A program made the position numbers and the translations under genes. The notes beneath the pieces are model-generated. The model was not told where the DNA came from. It did no database searches and was given only the letters and a program-made list of their open reading frames with translations. Shown in pieces: positions 47,982-59,235 of a stretch of 64,000 nucleotides of DNA (its first letter is position 1; each line of letters starts with the position of its first letter). Origin of the DNA: Corythucha ciliata (taxonomy: Eukaryota > Arthropoda > Insecta > Hemiptera > Tingidae); the NCBI GenBank assembly GCA_038030265.1, contig CM075941.1:9300001-9364000 (forward strand). The letters are read 5' to 3'.

Positions 47982-48091
47982 CAGGTGTTTCCCAAATAAC
48001 GAGCAAAATACTAATCAATGTTTAGCATTGCCTAGAAACCAACCAACTGAAAATTGAAAAAAATATTTTGCTCGTTATTCGGTGAATACCG
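47982..48091. mobile_element. 110-bp TA-flanked MITE
   Basis: Inverted ends with AATAACGAGCAAAATA at the left and TATTTTGCTCGTTATT at the right, flanked by TA on both sides (47980-47981 and 48092-48093), as for Tc1/mariner-type insertions. Non-coding. Confidence 0.8.
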
Positions 48092-48232
48092 TACGTATGG
48101 AGCCGGCTTTACAAAAAATGATGACATTATAGTATTACTTCCTTTTCATCGATATGCCTAGGCCTAAAAGTCTGTCAATAATCATGTAAGCACCTTCGGA
48201 CCAGAACGTAATACCAATGAAATATAGCTATA

Positions 48233-48467
48233 CAGCGGCCCAGCAGAGTGGCAGAGGTCGTTAAGGCGTCGACTCTCATGTCCAGGTATCGCCTGCTGAG
48301 TGGGTTCGATTCCCACTACAGGCAGCATTATTTGAACAAAGGTCAAATTATGTGTAAAAAAAAAAAAAGTTAAAAAGTAACGTGTGTGCTCTCGCTCGCC
48401 CTCGTCCACGACACCTTAAAGGTAGTTGGACGTAAAGCCCCGTTGGTTTACCAACGATTACTTTACT
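48233..48467 (+). mobile_element. tRNA-derived SINE
   Basis: The head resembles a class II (Leu/Ser-type) tRNA: an A-box-like TGGCAGAGG at 48249, TTAAGGCGTC, and a perfect B box GGTTCGATTCC at 48303-48313, about 45 bases apart. Together they would form an internal RNA polymerase III promoter. The acceptor arms do not pair and the anticodon arm is damaged, so it is not a tRNA gene. An A-run at 48356 and a body with GGTAGTTGGACGTAAAGCCCC-like sequence follow. Perfect 10-bp TATAGCTATA flanks it (48223-48232 and 48468-48477). Confidence 0.75.
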
Positions 48468-48478
48468 TATAGCTATAT

Positions 48479-49347
48479 GGGTCGTTCTCACAAAAGATGC
48501 GCTATTTGAGTCACTGGACGATGAAATAATTCACGGTATAACTAGACGAATATTTTATCCCCCAATTATCATTATCATGTTGCTCTGCAGATGCATCACA
48601 TATATACGTTGCCAATGTATGGTTTATTCTTAGTTTTATCGAATTTAAAATGACTAATTTCTCATTAATCTGGCTGTCACTTAGTCTGAACGTCAGTGGC
48701 GAGGCGTCCGGTCATCGATAGATTCGCCGATGACTAGATTTTTCTTCGGAAAAGAAGGAATATTTGTCGGTCCCTTCTTGGAGAAAAAAAATTATTTAAA
48801 CAACGATAATTTCACTCAACTGAGTTCATAGGAGAGTTAGGAGGTCTGTTTTTCATCAACTGGGAGAATACTAGAGCGATCTATTGGGTCTTAATAGCGT
48901 AACAGATGCGCTAACTTTGGAGAATCCAATCTCCCTCCCTCCCATTCCCGTCCACTCCTTCATGTCTTCGTCAAGCTCAGTTTCCTTCTCTTTCTCGCGC
49001 GTTAGAAAAACAGCTCTACTCATCGCTTCTTCGGTCGAATCCGGTTCCTCTCGGCTCATTGTGCGAACGGTCGTGGTCGGCAACGGCTTCTTTTCAAATA
49101 TTTTCCCAGCGTTTATTTCATTTTTCATCTCTTTTCAGCGTTTGAATTTTGTTTCTCTTGAATTTGGTGCAGGTTCTCCAGTTTTTAAAATGGTATTTTA
49201 CGTAAGATCGTTATTCGTTCCGTTTGTAGAGACGAAGATCCGTATTTTTAAAAAGATCTCTTGTGTGCTGAAAAATGTGAATAATTCCGACGGTAGCATT
49301 TCAGGAAATGTAAATTTCTTTTAGAGACAATTAATTGAATAATTCGA
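48479..49347. other. Left arm of the 7.15-kb transposon
   Basis: Contains one CATTAATCTGG motif (48663-48673). Opposite-strand frames at 48871-49128 and 48884-49324 have moderately GC-rich, exon-like composition but no recognisable domain, so I do not call a gene. Confidence 0.45.
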
Positions 49348-51520
49348 TTTTTTTTTTTGGCATTAGCGTTAGCCATAGCCATGCTTGTATAAGTGAGAAT
49401 TTATGTGTTTCTTAAATGCGAATTTGACACTTGTGGACGAAATCAACTATTTTGTCGTACACACGAATATCATTCGATTGTAAAATTGAACTGTAATTGA
49501 AGGGAGAGTCAACAAAGGTTGTAATGGATCGAAATAGCTCAGCTCTTGAAGTTTCATGTTTCCGGCATTCCATGAACGTATGCTCTAATGAGTCGACTTC
49601 CCCACATGTATCACATTTATCATTAGCGACCTTGCCAATTCTGTGTAAGTATTGTTGGCAGATTCCATGGTTGAATTTCAGTCTGAAAATGATGCGAAAG
49701 AACTCTTTTCTCCGATCAATACTCCTAAACCAGACGTTTCGTCTTACGAGTGGGAACATGTTTTTATAAAATGAGCCAACTCTGTCATTACTCCGATACA
49801 CCTTTTGCCATTGCTCAAGCATACTACCGAGTGCCAGTTCCCAGAAATCTGTGTTCGGTAGCAGCAGATCAATCTGTTCGCCCGATATCGTTCCGATCCT
49901 AGCTAATTCATCCGCACGTGAATTGCCCCTCACCCCAATATGTCCACGTATCCAAACTAACACTACTGCTACTCCTTTTTCTTCTAAATTTTTCACAAGA
50001 TGAATTATTTCTGTGGCAATATAGGAGACTTTCGAGGAGTAAGCGAAATATTTTAGAGCACAGACTGCACTTAGGCTGTCCGTGATAATAGCAATCTTTT
50101 GGCCGTGCAAAGTACCAGCATATTTCAAAGCTTCTACAATCGCTGTAAGTTCAGCCGTAAAAACAGAACTATTTTCCGGTAGCTTAAACATGAATTCCTT
50201 GTCGTTAATCGGATCGAACACTCCACAACCGATTTTTCCGTCTAACCTGGATCCATCGGTGAACACCAAATGAAAACCCAATAGTAGCCTACATACCTTA
50301 TCTTCGAAAGCCTGATTTACCATTATAGAGTTGTGATATTTCTCTAGGTCTAACTCAAGAGTATTAACTTTATAGTTCAACATGTATTCGTACTCGAAAA
50401 TTTGGAGTTTCTTTTACTGTTTTATTTGACCGGAGGCTTTCGAGAAGTGCGTGAAACTGGCACACAATAATGGAGATGCTTTCTTTCGGCGGTATGCACT
50501 GGTTAGATCCTGAATTGCAAGGGAACAAATTTTACTCATAATGCTCGATTCAAAAGCCCTGAGTTTAAAGAAAAATCTATCCGCCAACAATCTCCTTCTC
50601 AAGGATAATGGGGCTATCCCTGACTCAGCTAATATACAATCCACTGGCGTGGATTTCAATAACCCAAGGCAAAATCTTAAGCATTTGTTTTGAATTTTTT
50701 CTAGCCCACTTAAGCTAGTTTTGGATGCATTTCCATAAAACATACAGCCGTAGTCCATAATTGACCGCACACACGCTTTGTAAAACAGGATCGCAATATT
50801 GGGATGAGCACCCCAGTGTAAACTTATGACCATCCGAAGGATATTAACTACTTTTTCGGTACGATCGCAAACGTATTTTATATGGGATTTCCATCGTAAG
50901 CCCTTATCAATGAACATACCCAAAAATCGAACTTTAGTCTGAACTTTGAATGTCCACCCTCCTAGGATGACCTGAGGGTCAATAATCACGTTGCGTCTAC
51001 GAGCAAAAAGGCAGCAACTTGATTTTTGGGTAGAGATTTCCAGCCCTACTTCAGTACTCCAAGTATTGAAATGGGTCATCGTCTGGTCCAATTTATTGAT
51101 ACACTCTGATATGGTGTCGCTCGAGACGTACAAGCAGATGTCATCTGCATATAGAAGAATCTTGACTCCTGGAACCAGAATATCTTCAATATCCGAAACA
51201 TAGATACTGTAGAGGAGTGGACTGAGAATATCCCCCTGAGGAAGGCCCTGATTAGCAACTCTAGGACCGATCCAAACATCATTCAAGCGAACATGCAATC
51301 GCCTTCCTTTCATTAAGGAAATGATATTGTGGCAAACTCGACTTGGTATTCCCAATTGAACCATCTTTTTTTGCAGTAGAGATAGCACAACATGATCATA
51401 AGCTCCTTGGATATCAAGAAATAGCCCAAGAGTAACTTTTCTAGTAGAGTAACTATTCTATATACGAATTCGTACGATGTATACAACAATGGATGAAAAT
51501 TAGGCACAATAGTATTGTGC
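49348..51520 (-). mobile_element. 5'-truncated LINE (RT plus RNase H) inside the DNA transposon
   Basis: Non-LTR retrotransposon on the minus strand. The 3' end has an 11-A tail (49348-49358 as T on plus). It encodes the C-terminal part of ORF2 only: no endonuclease and only the last RT blocks. An RNase H domain places it with the I/R1/LOA/Jockey-like lineages. The 5' boundary is uncertain (about 51450-51540) because the frame shifts upstream of the FLDI motif. The host DNA transposon must be older than this insertion. Confidence 0.85.
49412..51445 (-). pseudogene. LINE ORF2 fragment: reverse transcriptase and RNase H
   Basis: RT block A (LFLDIQGAYDHVV), block B (QGLPQGDILSPLLYSIYVS), catalytic YADD (LLYADDICLY) and KFLG-type block (VRFLGMFIDKGLRWKSHI) are all readable. 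An in-frame TAA at 50414-50416 separates them from RNase H, which has FTDGSRLDGKIGCGVF, VFTAELTAIVEAL, IITDSLSAVCAL and a late H/D region (RGHIGVRGNSRADELA). A Cys/His segment (CDTCGEVDSLEHTFMEC) follows. Apart from that one stop the frame is intact, so the copy is not very old. Confidence 0.92.
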
Positions 51521-51890
51521 CATAAGTAGAAAGGTATCATAATAGCAAATCGAGCAGGCCAGAATGCTTTTTAGAAGTTTTGGAACGTGAAAAATATGCA
51601 TTTTGAACAAGACCATATTTATTTTATGAATCATATTTGCCCTCATAACAGAGAAGGGGGGGGGGGTACACACGGAGATGACCGGTCAAAAAGTCCACGC
51701 GCCACCACTGCTGAACGTGGGATTTGAGAATCTGCAGCTCCTAAACTAGTTCATTTATTTTAGCCGGAAAAATTTATTTCATTTGCTGCACATCCCAACT
51801 TCACAGTTGGATGGGCAGATTAAAAACTCGAGCGCTGGTACCCCTTTGATCCATCATGATCGAATTTGTGCTGTCACCAAGGTTTGACCT

Positions 51891-52313
51891 CATTCATCTG
51901 GCCCGTCACGTTTCAACTTCCCTCTATCATGTGCAAAGTAATGTCAGTCTTCAAACATCAAAATTGGCAACACTGAAACCTTGCCTTGGCTCTTACGCGG
52001 GCTTTTTCCTCTCAGTTCTTCACCAGATCTCGAGGTGAGCAGAAGTTGATTTGAAAACTGGTAAGTGTTTTTATTACTCCTCATTCATCTGGCATGTTTT
52101 ATTCCTCTTGAGTAGTAATTAAGGAAGCAGTGCTGCATGTGTTTGGTACCTTAGATGATTACAAAAAGTCACATTTCCTTTTCATTGGTTCAAGTAGCGT
52201 AGTTTTCGACATATTCAAGGCTTTGTAGTGAAATCTCATTCATCTGGATCTCATTAATCTGGATCCTAGAGAATTCAACAAGCCAGATGAATGATATACC
52301 TGCCAGATGAATG
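51891..52313. repeat. Cluster of subterminal CATTMATCTGG motifs
   Basis: Direct copies at 51891, 52082, 52237 and 52252 and inverted copies at 52283 and 52303, just 5' of the transposase gene. Further copies lie at 48663, 55402 and 55442 (plus a decayed one at 55473). Likely transposase-binding sites or an autoregulatory promoter element. Confidence 0.8.
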
Positions 52314-52365
52314 AAATAAGTCGTTGGATGTTCCAGAACTCGAGACCAAGGCGCCCAATAAAAAA

Positions 52366-54967
52366 ATGTCCAGAGATGAGAAACTCAGAAGAAAGAGGGA
52401 AGCTGAAAGGGCTCGATACGAGAGGATGAAAAACGACGCCGAAGCATTAGAGGAGCGAAGGAAGAAATTGCATACCAACTACGAAGATTGAAAGAGACGG
52501 AAGGCTGTGAAGATGGTGAGTGAAATGACTGAAAGGGAGAAAAGAAAGAAGAGAAAACAGTGGAGGCAGAACAGCAGGGCATACGCAGAGAGGAAGAGGA
52601 GTCAAAGAATAGTGACTGAATTTTTGGACCGTAATTCTCCCCCAAATTCAAGCGATGAGGATTCTTCACAACCAAGTACTCTTCCAGTGGCAGTCCGGCC
52701 ATCGTCATCAAAACAAGCTAACTCGGGGCGAAAGAAAGTTCGAAGAGACAGATCGAAACTATTACGGGAAAATATAAAACTCACTGAAATGAACAAAAAA
52801 CTACAACGTGACAACTCTCGAATCAAACAGCGGTTTTACCGATTAAAAAGGAAAATTCAGTCACACGATTCTCCGTCAAAAATAGTCAGCAACAGAGAAC
52901 AGGGTGCAAAAGTGGTCAGAAGACGATTGCTTCTGGCAGAAGCGGTCCAGGCAGATATTCATGACAAATATCGGCAGTTAAAATCCCACAAAAGCAAATC
53001 GATTTTCCGAGAATTCATTGCTGGAAATCAACGTCAGTTGCGTAAATACCGATTGATTAACACCTTCCACACTTTCAGCGAATGTATTTTTAGGCGGCGA
53101 CCTGCGACAAACAACCGGAATGTAGCTCGAAAAATGAAGGCAATTAATGACTTTGTTCGTCGGGATGTTGGAGTTTTTTTTGAACAAGACGACGTTACCA
53201 AATGCTGTCCAGGGAAAAGAGACACCATAACATTCAAGAAATTGAAGAAACAAAAACGGTTGCTGAATGATTCCCTAAAGAACTTACACGGCCGGTTCAA
53301 TAAGTCACACGCGTACAATTTAAGTTACTCCTCGTTTTGCCGCTTAAGGCCATTTTGGGCAGTCGTTCCAAAAGTGAGTGAACGGGACACGTGCAAATGT
53401 CTGGTCCACGAAAATATGTCACTTGTGATTGGAACTCTCCATCGCTACAAAGTCATCGCAGAAAATAGCACTACGGCAGTTTTGAGTAAGGTATGTTGTG
53501 ATCCAATGAACGCCAACTGTTTGTTTCGAAAATGCACGTGTTGCCAGCATAAAACTACTCATTACAGAACCTTTGATGGCGGTCTCCAAGTGCAGTATCA
53601 CCAGTGGATCAATACAAAAGCTGATTACATGGATAAGAACACCAAGACACGCAAAACTGTGAAAAAGATTAAAAAAGAGCAACTTACGGCGACCCTTTAT
53701 GACCTCGTTCATATTTTCGAAGATAAGCTGGAAAGCTTTTTCCAACACGTTGGAAGCATACGTCACCAAAATGCACAAGTAGCTCACCTGAAACGTTTCC
53801 TCACCGTTGGTGATGTTTTGATCACTGCAGACTTCAGTGAAAACTACTGCTTGAAATATGGAACTGAAGTGCAGTCGTTCCATTTTGGGGGCAGTAGGCA
53901 ACAGATTTCACTGCATACTGTTGTAGTGTATTTCAAAACTGAGCACTTCGGGCCGGTTAAAAGCAAAAGTATTTGCACAATGTCTGATGTTCTGGACCAC
54001 GACGCACCATCAGTTTGGGCCCACATGCAACCCGTGTTTGAATTTATTAAATCATTAAAACAAAAGATTCAAAATTGCCACTTTCTTACTGATGGCCCCA
54101 GTGCTCAATATAAAAATAAAACTGTATTCTATTTGTTATGTAATGCACTGGTTCATCATTTCCCGGATGTGAAATTCGCCACCTGGAACTACCATGTCTC
54201 AGGACACGGCAAAGGAGCTGCAGACGGCGTGGGTGGATGCCTCAAGCGGACAGCCGACCGGCTGGTGGCTCAAGGCAAGGACATCGCCACGTTTGACGCG
54301 TTGACTTCGGCACTACGGGCTGAATGCAGAAACATCCTCATTCATGTCGTCACAGGAGACGATATTTCGGCTGTGAGGAACATCCTGCCTAACAACTTAA
54401 AGACATTCAAAGGGACGCTTCAAGTTCACCAGGTGGTGTATTCCAACGAAGAACCAACGAAGATTAAACTCAATAAGCTAAGTTGCTTCGAATGCTCCAA
54501 ATTCAAGATCGGCGAGCATAGTCCATTTCAAGAGGAAACAACTGTACCACCAATCGAGGACATTGACCCAACTCAAGTACTGGAAATCACCTCTCATGAA
54601 GTGAACGAGTTTCCCGGACACCATGAGCCCTCGGAGGAAACGGTCGCGACAGTAGAAGATGTCGAATCCATTGCCTCCGAGCATCTCAAAACGGCCGAAG
54701 AACTCGAAGTAAATGATTACGTTCTAGTCAGATTCTTAGTCAAAAAGAAGTTTGTATTCTACATTGGGATGGTTTCCTCGAAATTTAGCAAGAATGATTA
54801 CGACGTTTCATTTTTAAGGAAAAAAAAAAAATTATTACATATTTTCCTCTGTTATCGATTTGTCCAGCGTTATACTTTCGGACGTGGTAGCGAAATTGCG
54901 CCCACCTGCAATAACGAGGAATAGATATTTTTTCAAGGAAAATTTAAAAGAGTTCAATGTTCGTTAA
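52366..54967 (+). pseudogene. Orphan DDE-like transposase with two lesions
   Basis: The frame starts at ATG 52366 (MSRDEKLRRKREAERARYER), hits an in-frame TGA at 52489, and reopens from Met 52507 for 805 codons. The N-terminus is a basic, R/K-rich helix with a coiled coil (about residues 75-115 of the 805). A Cys-rich patch follows (CKCLVHENM, CLFRKCTCCQHK). The probable catalytic core has Asp442 (TADFSENYCLKYG), Asp529 (FLTDGPSAQYKNK) and an HGKGAADGVGG block at about 568-578. The C-terminal domain begins VNDYVLVRF near residue 737. A 12-A run at 54820-54831 throws the end out of frame: with one base fewer, the frame continues to 54967 and matches the end of the pogo-like protein. The HGKG..DG.GG block recalls a widespread but unnamed group of animal transposon proteins. 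Function is inferred from the termini and acidic residues. Confidence 0.8.
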
Positions 54968-55730
54968 TACAGAAACAATCATTCTTAAATGAGGGTGCCG
55001 AAATGATTTAGTAAAACAATTGAAGGTGGGCGGAATTTCGCTGTATTTTTTCAAGGTACAGTTTTAAAAAAATGTTTTTTAAAGATTTTTTAATGTGTGA
55101 GTCGTTTTCTGAAGTTCCTTTTAAAAGTTACTCTGATTTTTGTAGGTGCTTAAATGAGTTACTCGAAAAGACTAAATTCAGTTTTGGAATATTTCAATTC
55201 CAATAGGTGTGACTACTTGAAAGGCTGTGTAATTTGACTGAATAGAAATATAAAATTATTACTTTTTTGAACAATCCGGGCTTTTAATTACCTTCTCCTT
55301 TTAAAAGAATGGTGACGACATGATGTACTGAACGAATCTAAATCCAAATTTATTCTTTGAACAAATTCTACGAAATGAAGTGTTCCATTTTACATCGAAT
55401 TCATTAATCTGGCTTGATTTTCATTAAACTGTCCTCAATCTCATTAATCTGGATGCTTCAAATTTTCAAATTCATGTATCTGGGGTTGCATCATTTTTGA
55501 TGAATTGCTGCTGTCACAAATTGTTCAGAGACCCCAGCACAGGCGATTTTGATAAAGAAATCAAAAATTGGACACAGTTAACAAGCAGAAAATTCCTGCC
55601 TAAAAAAGTGCAACTTTTGTGAGAACGACCCATATAGCTGTACAGCTTACCTACGCTTGTCAATACAGCTATAGTTGCGACTTTGGCGAACAATAACTCT
55701 CAAGGAAGAACTTTTATAAGAGTTTTTCTT

Positions 55731-56005
55731 CGAGAACCAGTTGAAACAACCACATTCTTGCAATTGGCCCAAGAGACGTGTGGACCACTTGAACGACCCG
55801 GTCTTGCATTTGGTCCACATGGAAACTAGTCTACAAGACTTGTAGACTAGTTGAACGGCCAGGTCTTGCAGTGGCTCTACGTTGCAACTGGTCCGCAAGA
55901 CGTGTAGACCAAATGAACGACACGGTATTGCAACTGGTCTACAAGTCTTGTAGACCAGTTGGAAGACAAGCTGGTCCACAAGGCTTGTGGACCAGTTGCC
56001 AAGTC
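55731..56005. repeat. Palindromic minisatellite, ACTGGTCTACAAG type
   Basis: About seven diverged units of 35-45 bp, each centred on a near-perfect palindrome such as CTACAAGACTTGTAG and followed by a TTGAACG-like linker. Each unit could fold into a hairpin. It lies immediately right of the 7.15-kb transposon. Confidence 0.8.
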
Positions 56006-56375
56006 CCCTTTCCAAATACTTCTACCACACGCATCTCTATACCCTAATCCTTTTAAAAATTAGAGCATCAGACGTCTTGAAAATTATCAAAACGTTTTTT
56101 TTTGGGGAAGAAATACATTAATTTTAACGCATAATAAGTATTAATTACCTATACCTGCCTCTCTGCAACCCAGATAGCTTAACCTAAAATTTTCAGAAAT
56201 ATAACACTATTCAAGGCCTGTACGCGTCTGCTTTGAAAGAAAATGAATTGCAAAAGTAGGATTTTAAGTTCGCTAGGTTTTTCGGAAATAATTACTTCTT
56301 TGTTTTATTTATCAATTATTTGACTGATATGATATGGATGCTCAAGACAATTTCAGATGGAATCGAAGTCCTGCT
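56006..56375. other. Unique AT-rich spacer
   Basis: No gene or repeat recognised. Ends with GTCCTGCT, the left target duplication of the next element. Confidence 0.5.
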
Positions 56376-56459
56376 CAGGGGCGGATACACAGATTTGACC
56401 GGCCCGGGGTACTGGAAAAATATCGGCCCAATAGACATATACAGGGTGTAAAAAAAAAC

Positions 56460-56954
56460 GACTGGACAGAGAAAAACCAGTGAAGGGGCATCTTATTTCT
56501 GATCGAAATGATCATTTGCACTTTTCCGAAATTCCGCTTTGTTTCCGAGATATCCGCCATGTTTTTTTTTTGTTTTATTTTTGTTTTTTTCAGAAACAGC
56601 TTGTTGCGCACGCAATAATTGTTGCAATAGCAAAAATGATGAGCCCATGGAAATTTGATTTTCTGACTATATCACCAATACTTCCGGAATTATGTTTCCT
56701 TGCTAATCAGCTCAAAAACGTAGTATAGATGTCGTCCGATCTGTATAACAATAGGCTCTTTAAATAGAAAATTTGCTCTTTCCACTATTGCAACAATTAT
56801 AGCGTGGGCAACAAGCTGTTTCTGAAAAAAAAAAAAAAACCGGCGGATATCTCGGAAACAAAGCGGAATTTCGGAAAGTGGAAATAGTCATTTCGACCGG
56901 AAATGACCAACGTAATGAGGGGAGTTACCCCTTCATGGTTTTTCTCTGTCCAGT
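56460..56954. mobile_element. 495-bp fold-back (long inverted repeat) element
   Basis: Arms of about 180 bp start ACTGGACAGAGAAAAACCA at the left and mirror it at the right. Strongly conserved inner pieces are CCGAAATTCCGCTTTG and CAGAAACAGCTTGTTGC. The loop is about 130 bp. No coding sequence; transcription would give a long double-stranded RNA. Confidence 0.85.
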
Positions 56955-57650
56955 TAGGCGAAGTGTCCATTTTAGCCGCAAATTCGCGATTTCTCTCAAT
57001 TCCTGCTGTGAGTTAGCGATTTTTCTCAATTTTTACCATAAATTAGCGCTTTTTGGTAGTTGGCTGCAAAGTTTCCTCCGGAAGCCTCGGCTTGCTATTT
57101 TTTCAATTTTTTGTGAATTAGCAGATTTTCTCAATTTAACCCCCAAGTAGCAATTTATCATGATTATAACCACTCATTAGTGCTTTTTCCACATTTTAGC
57201 CGCAAAAATCATAGATTTTTGTACATTTCACCCATGAATTAGAGTTTTTCCCCAATTTTCGTCGCGAATTACGTAAAGCTTTTGGCTTTTGGCTGAGAAT
57301 TAAGCGATTTTTTCACTTTCTGGCACAAAGCTACGAAGCTGCGAATTTGACGTTTTATCCATTCAAATCGCAAATTAGCGTTTTTCCCCACTTCAGCGCT
57401 TCTCAATTTTATCGGTGAATTAGCCACGGATTAACGATTTTTCGCCATTTTAGTGGTGAATTAGCGTTTTTTCTGAATTTTTGCGGTGATTTCGTATTTT
57501 TCTTGATTTTAACCACTAATGAGCCATTTTTCTCAATTTCATTCATGAATTAGCGCTTTTTCTGTACTTTATCCGCGGAAGCTTTAAAATAACTTGAGCC
57601 GCGAAGCAGCGCTTTTTTTCACTTCTGTCCGTGAATTAGTAGCGTACCGA
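56955..57650 (-). repeat. Satellite A, inverted block
   Basis: Reverse units begin immediately after the fold-back element. A variant unit TTTCCTCCGGAAGCC lies near 57070. Decays near 57650 into GC-rich DNA. Confidence 0.88.
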
Positions 57651-57924
57651 GAGATAGGGGCGAGGGGGCCGGATCGCCCCGGCCTGATATGCCCGCGCCC
57701 GCCGGGCTGATGGGGCCCTAATAATATATAATAGGCATATGTGGGCCTAAAAATTGGATATTAAGGATCTATGTTCATGTTTGTAGGTACGTGAAAACGA
57801 GTTTTTGGCATGCAGTTCGACAGCGATATTGGCTCCTTTCGACGATTTTTAATCCATCCGATCCAGGAAAGAAGTGCTTGCAGGTGATCAGCAAATAGTA
57901 TAACTGAATAATCGATTTAGCCCA
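57651..57924. other. Spacer between inverted satellite blocks
   Basis: Contains a GC-rich palindromic stretch (GGCCGGATCGCCCCGGCC near 57670) and then AT-rich DNA; no gene. It marks the centre of inversion between the two satellite blocks. Confidence 0.5.
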
Positions 57925-59235
57925 CAAAAGCGCTATTCTGAAGGCTCAATTTGAGAGAATTGACGGGTAACTTCGCGGCTAAAATAGAGAGAATACGCTG
58001 CTTCCCAGTATTTTTTAGGTCCGTAAGCGGATAAAGATGAGAAGGCGTACTAATATGCTATTCTTGCAGGAAAGTACCAACGCAGCAAAAAGTTGGGAAA
58101 AATCGACAGTATTCGTGGCCAAAACTGTTCAAAAACCTTCATTCGCGGTATCTCGATGAAACATCCAGACCGAAATTGAGAAAAAATCGCTGATTCGAGT
58201 TGTTTAGATGCCACCTTATGTCTGAAATGAAGAAAAAACGCTAATTTGCTGTGGTAAGATTGAGACTTGGCCCAGTTTTTGCTTTTCTGCAAGCGCTAAA
58301 AGGCAAGAGAACCCGCTAAGGCTGTTCAATGAAAAAAAAAAAACACGCTAATTCGGGGCTAAAATTGAAAGAAATGACAAATTCCCAACTGAAACTGCAA
58401 AAAATCGCCCATTCGCGGATAAAAAGTGAAAAGCCACTAATTCACAGCCTAATTTTCGAAAAATGCTAATTCACGACTGAAATTGAGAAGAATGGCTAAT
58501 TAGCTGCTAAAATTGGGACATGCGCTATAATCCACGGCAAAAATTGAGAAAAATAGCTAATTCGCCAGTGAAATTGACAAAAAGCGCTGTTTATTAGCGG
58601 CTAAACTTGGAACAATCGTATTTCGCGGACTTAATTGAAAAGAATAGATAATTAATTCGCAGCTAAAATTGTAAAAAATCCGATAATTTGCGGATAAGTC
58701 TAGAAAAAACGTTCATTCGCGGATTCAAATGAAAAAAATCGGCTAATTCACGGCTATATTAGAGAAAACGCCAATTCACGACTAAAATTTAGTAAAAACG
58801 CTGACTCGGGGCTGAAATTCAGCAAAAGACAATAATCTGTTGCTTCTGAAGGCGACTTCGTGCCTAAACCTGAAAAAAAACGCGCTAGTCCATAGCTAAA
58901 AGTTGAAAACAAAATTGTATATGCGGGACAAAAATAGTTCGTACACCGCTTATTTGCGGCCAATGTTGAGAAAAATCGCTAATTAATTAGCGCGGCTGAA
59001 ATTAACGAAAAACGCTATACTTGCCGCCCAAAGTGCTAATTCACTGCTGAAAAGGTTAAAAAAAGCTAATTTGCTGCAAAAATCTAGGAAAACTTTAATT
59101 CATGGCAAACATTGAGAAAAATCGCTAACATGGGATAGAAACGCTACTTCACAGCTAAAATTGAGGAAAATCACCTATTCGCGGACAAATGTAGAGGAAA
59201 AGCTCTGTAATTCACGGCTAAAATTGAAAATTTCA
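57925..59235 (+). repeat. Satellite A, forward block
   Basis: About 1.3 kb of forward units, with a CTTCTGAAGGCGACTTCG variant near 58848. Ends at a short AATT-rich palindromic patch (59225-59285). Confidence 0.9.

Larger units (their letters stand above)
48478..55632 (+). mobile_element. 7.15-kb DNA transposon of unassigned superfamily
   Basis: Terminal inverted repeats begin TGGGTCGTTCTCACAAAAG (19 exact bases, similarity to about 30). They are flanked by TATAGCTATA at the left and TATAGCTGTA at the right, a 9/10 match, although a shorter TATA duplication cannot be excluded. An 11-bp motif CATTMATCTGG occurs at least nine times inside. The element carries one large DDE-like transposase gene (52366-54967). 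A 5'-truncated LINE is inserted in its left half. A duplication of about 10 bp would fit the Mutator size range, but the protein does not let me name the superfamily. Confidence 0.85.

Noticed and set aside
48241..48330. A functional tRNA (Leu/Ser-like) gene
   Set aside because: A and B boxes are present, but the acceptor strands do not pair and the anticodon arm is defective; an A-run and flanking 10-bp duplications show a SINE.
48884..49324. Opposing 146- and 85-codon frames as a gene inside the transposon
   Set aside because: Composition is exon-like but neither product shows a recognisable motif; left as unexplained.
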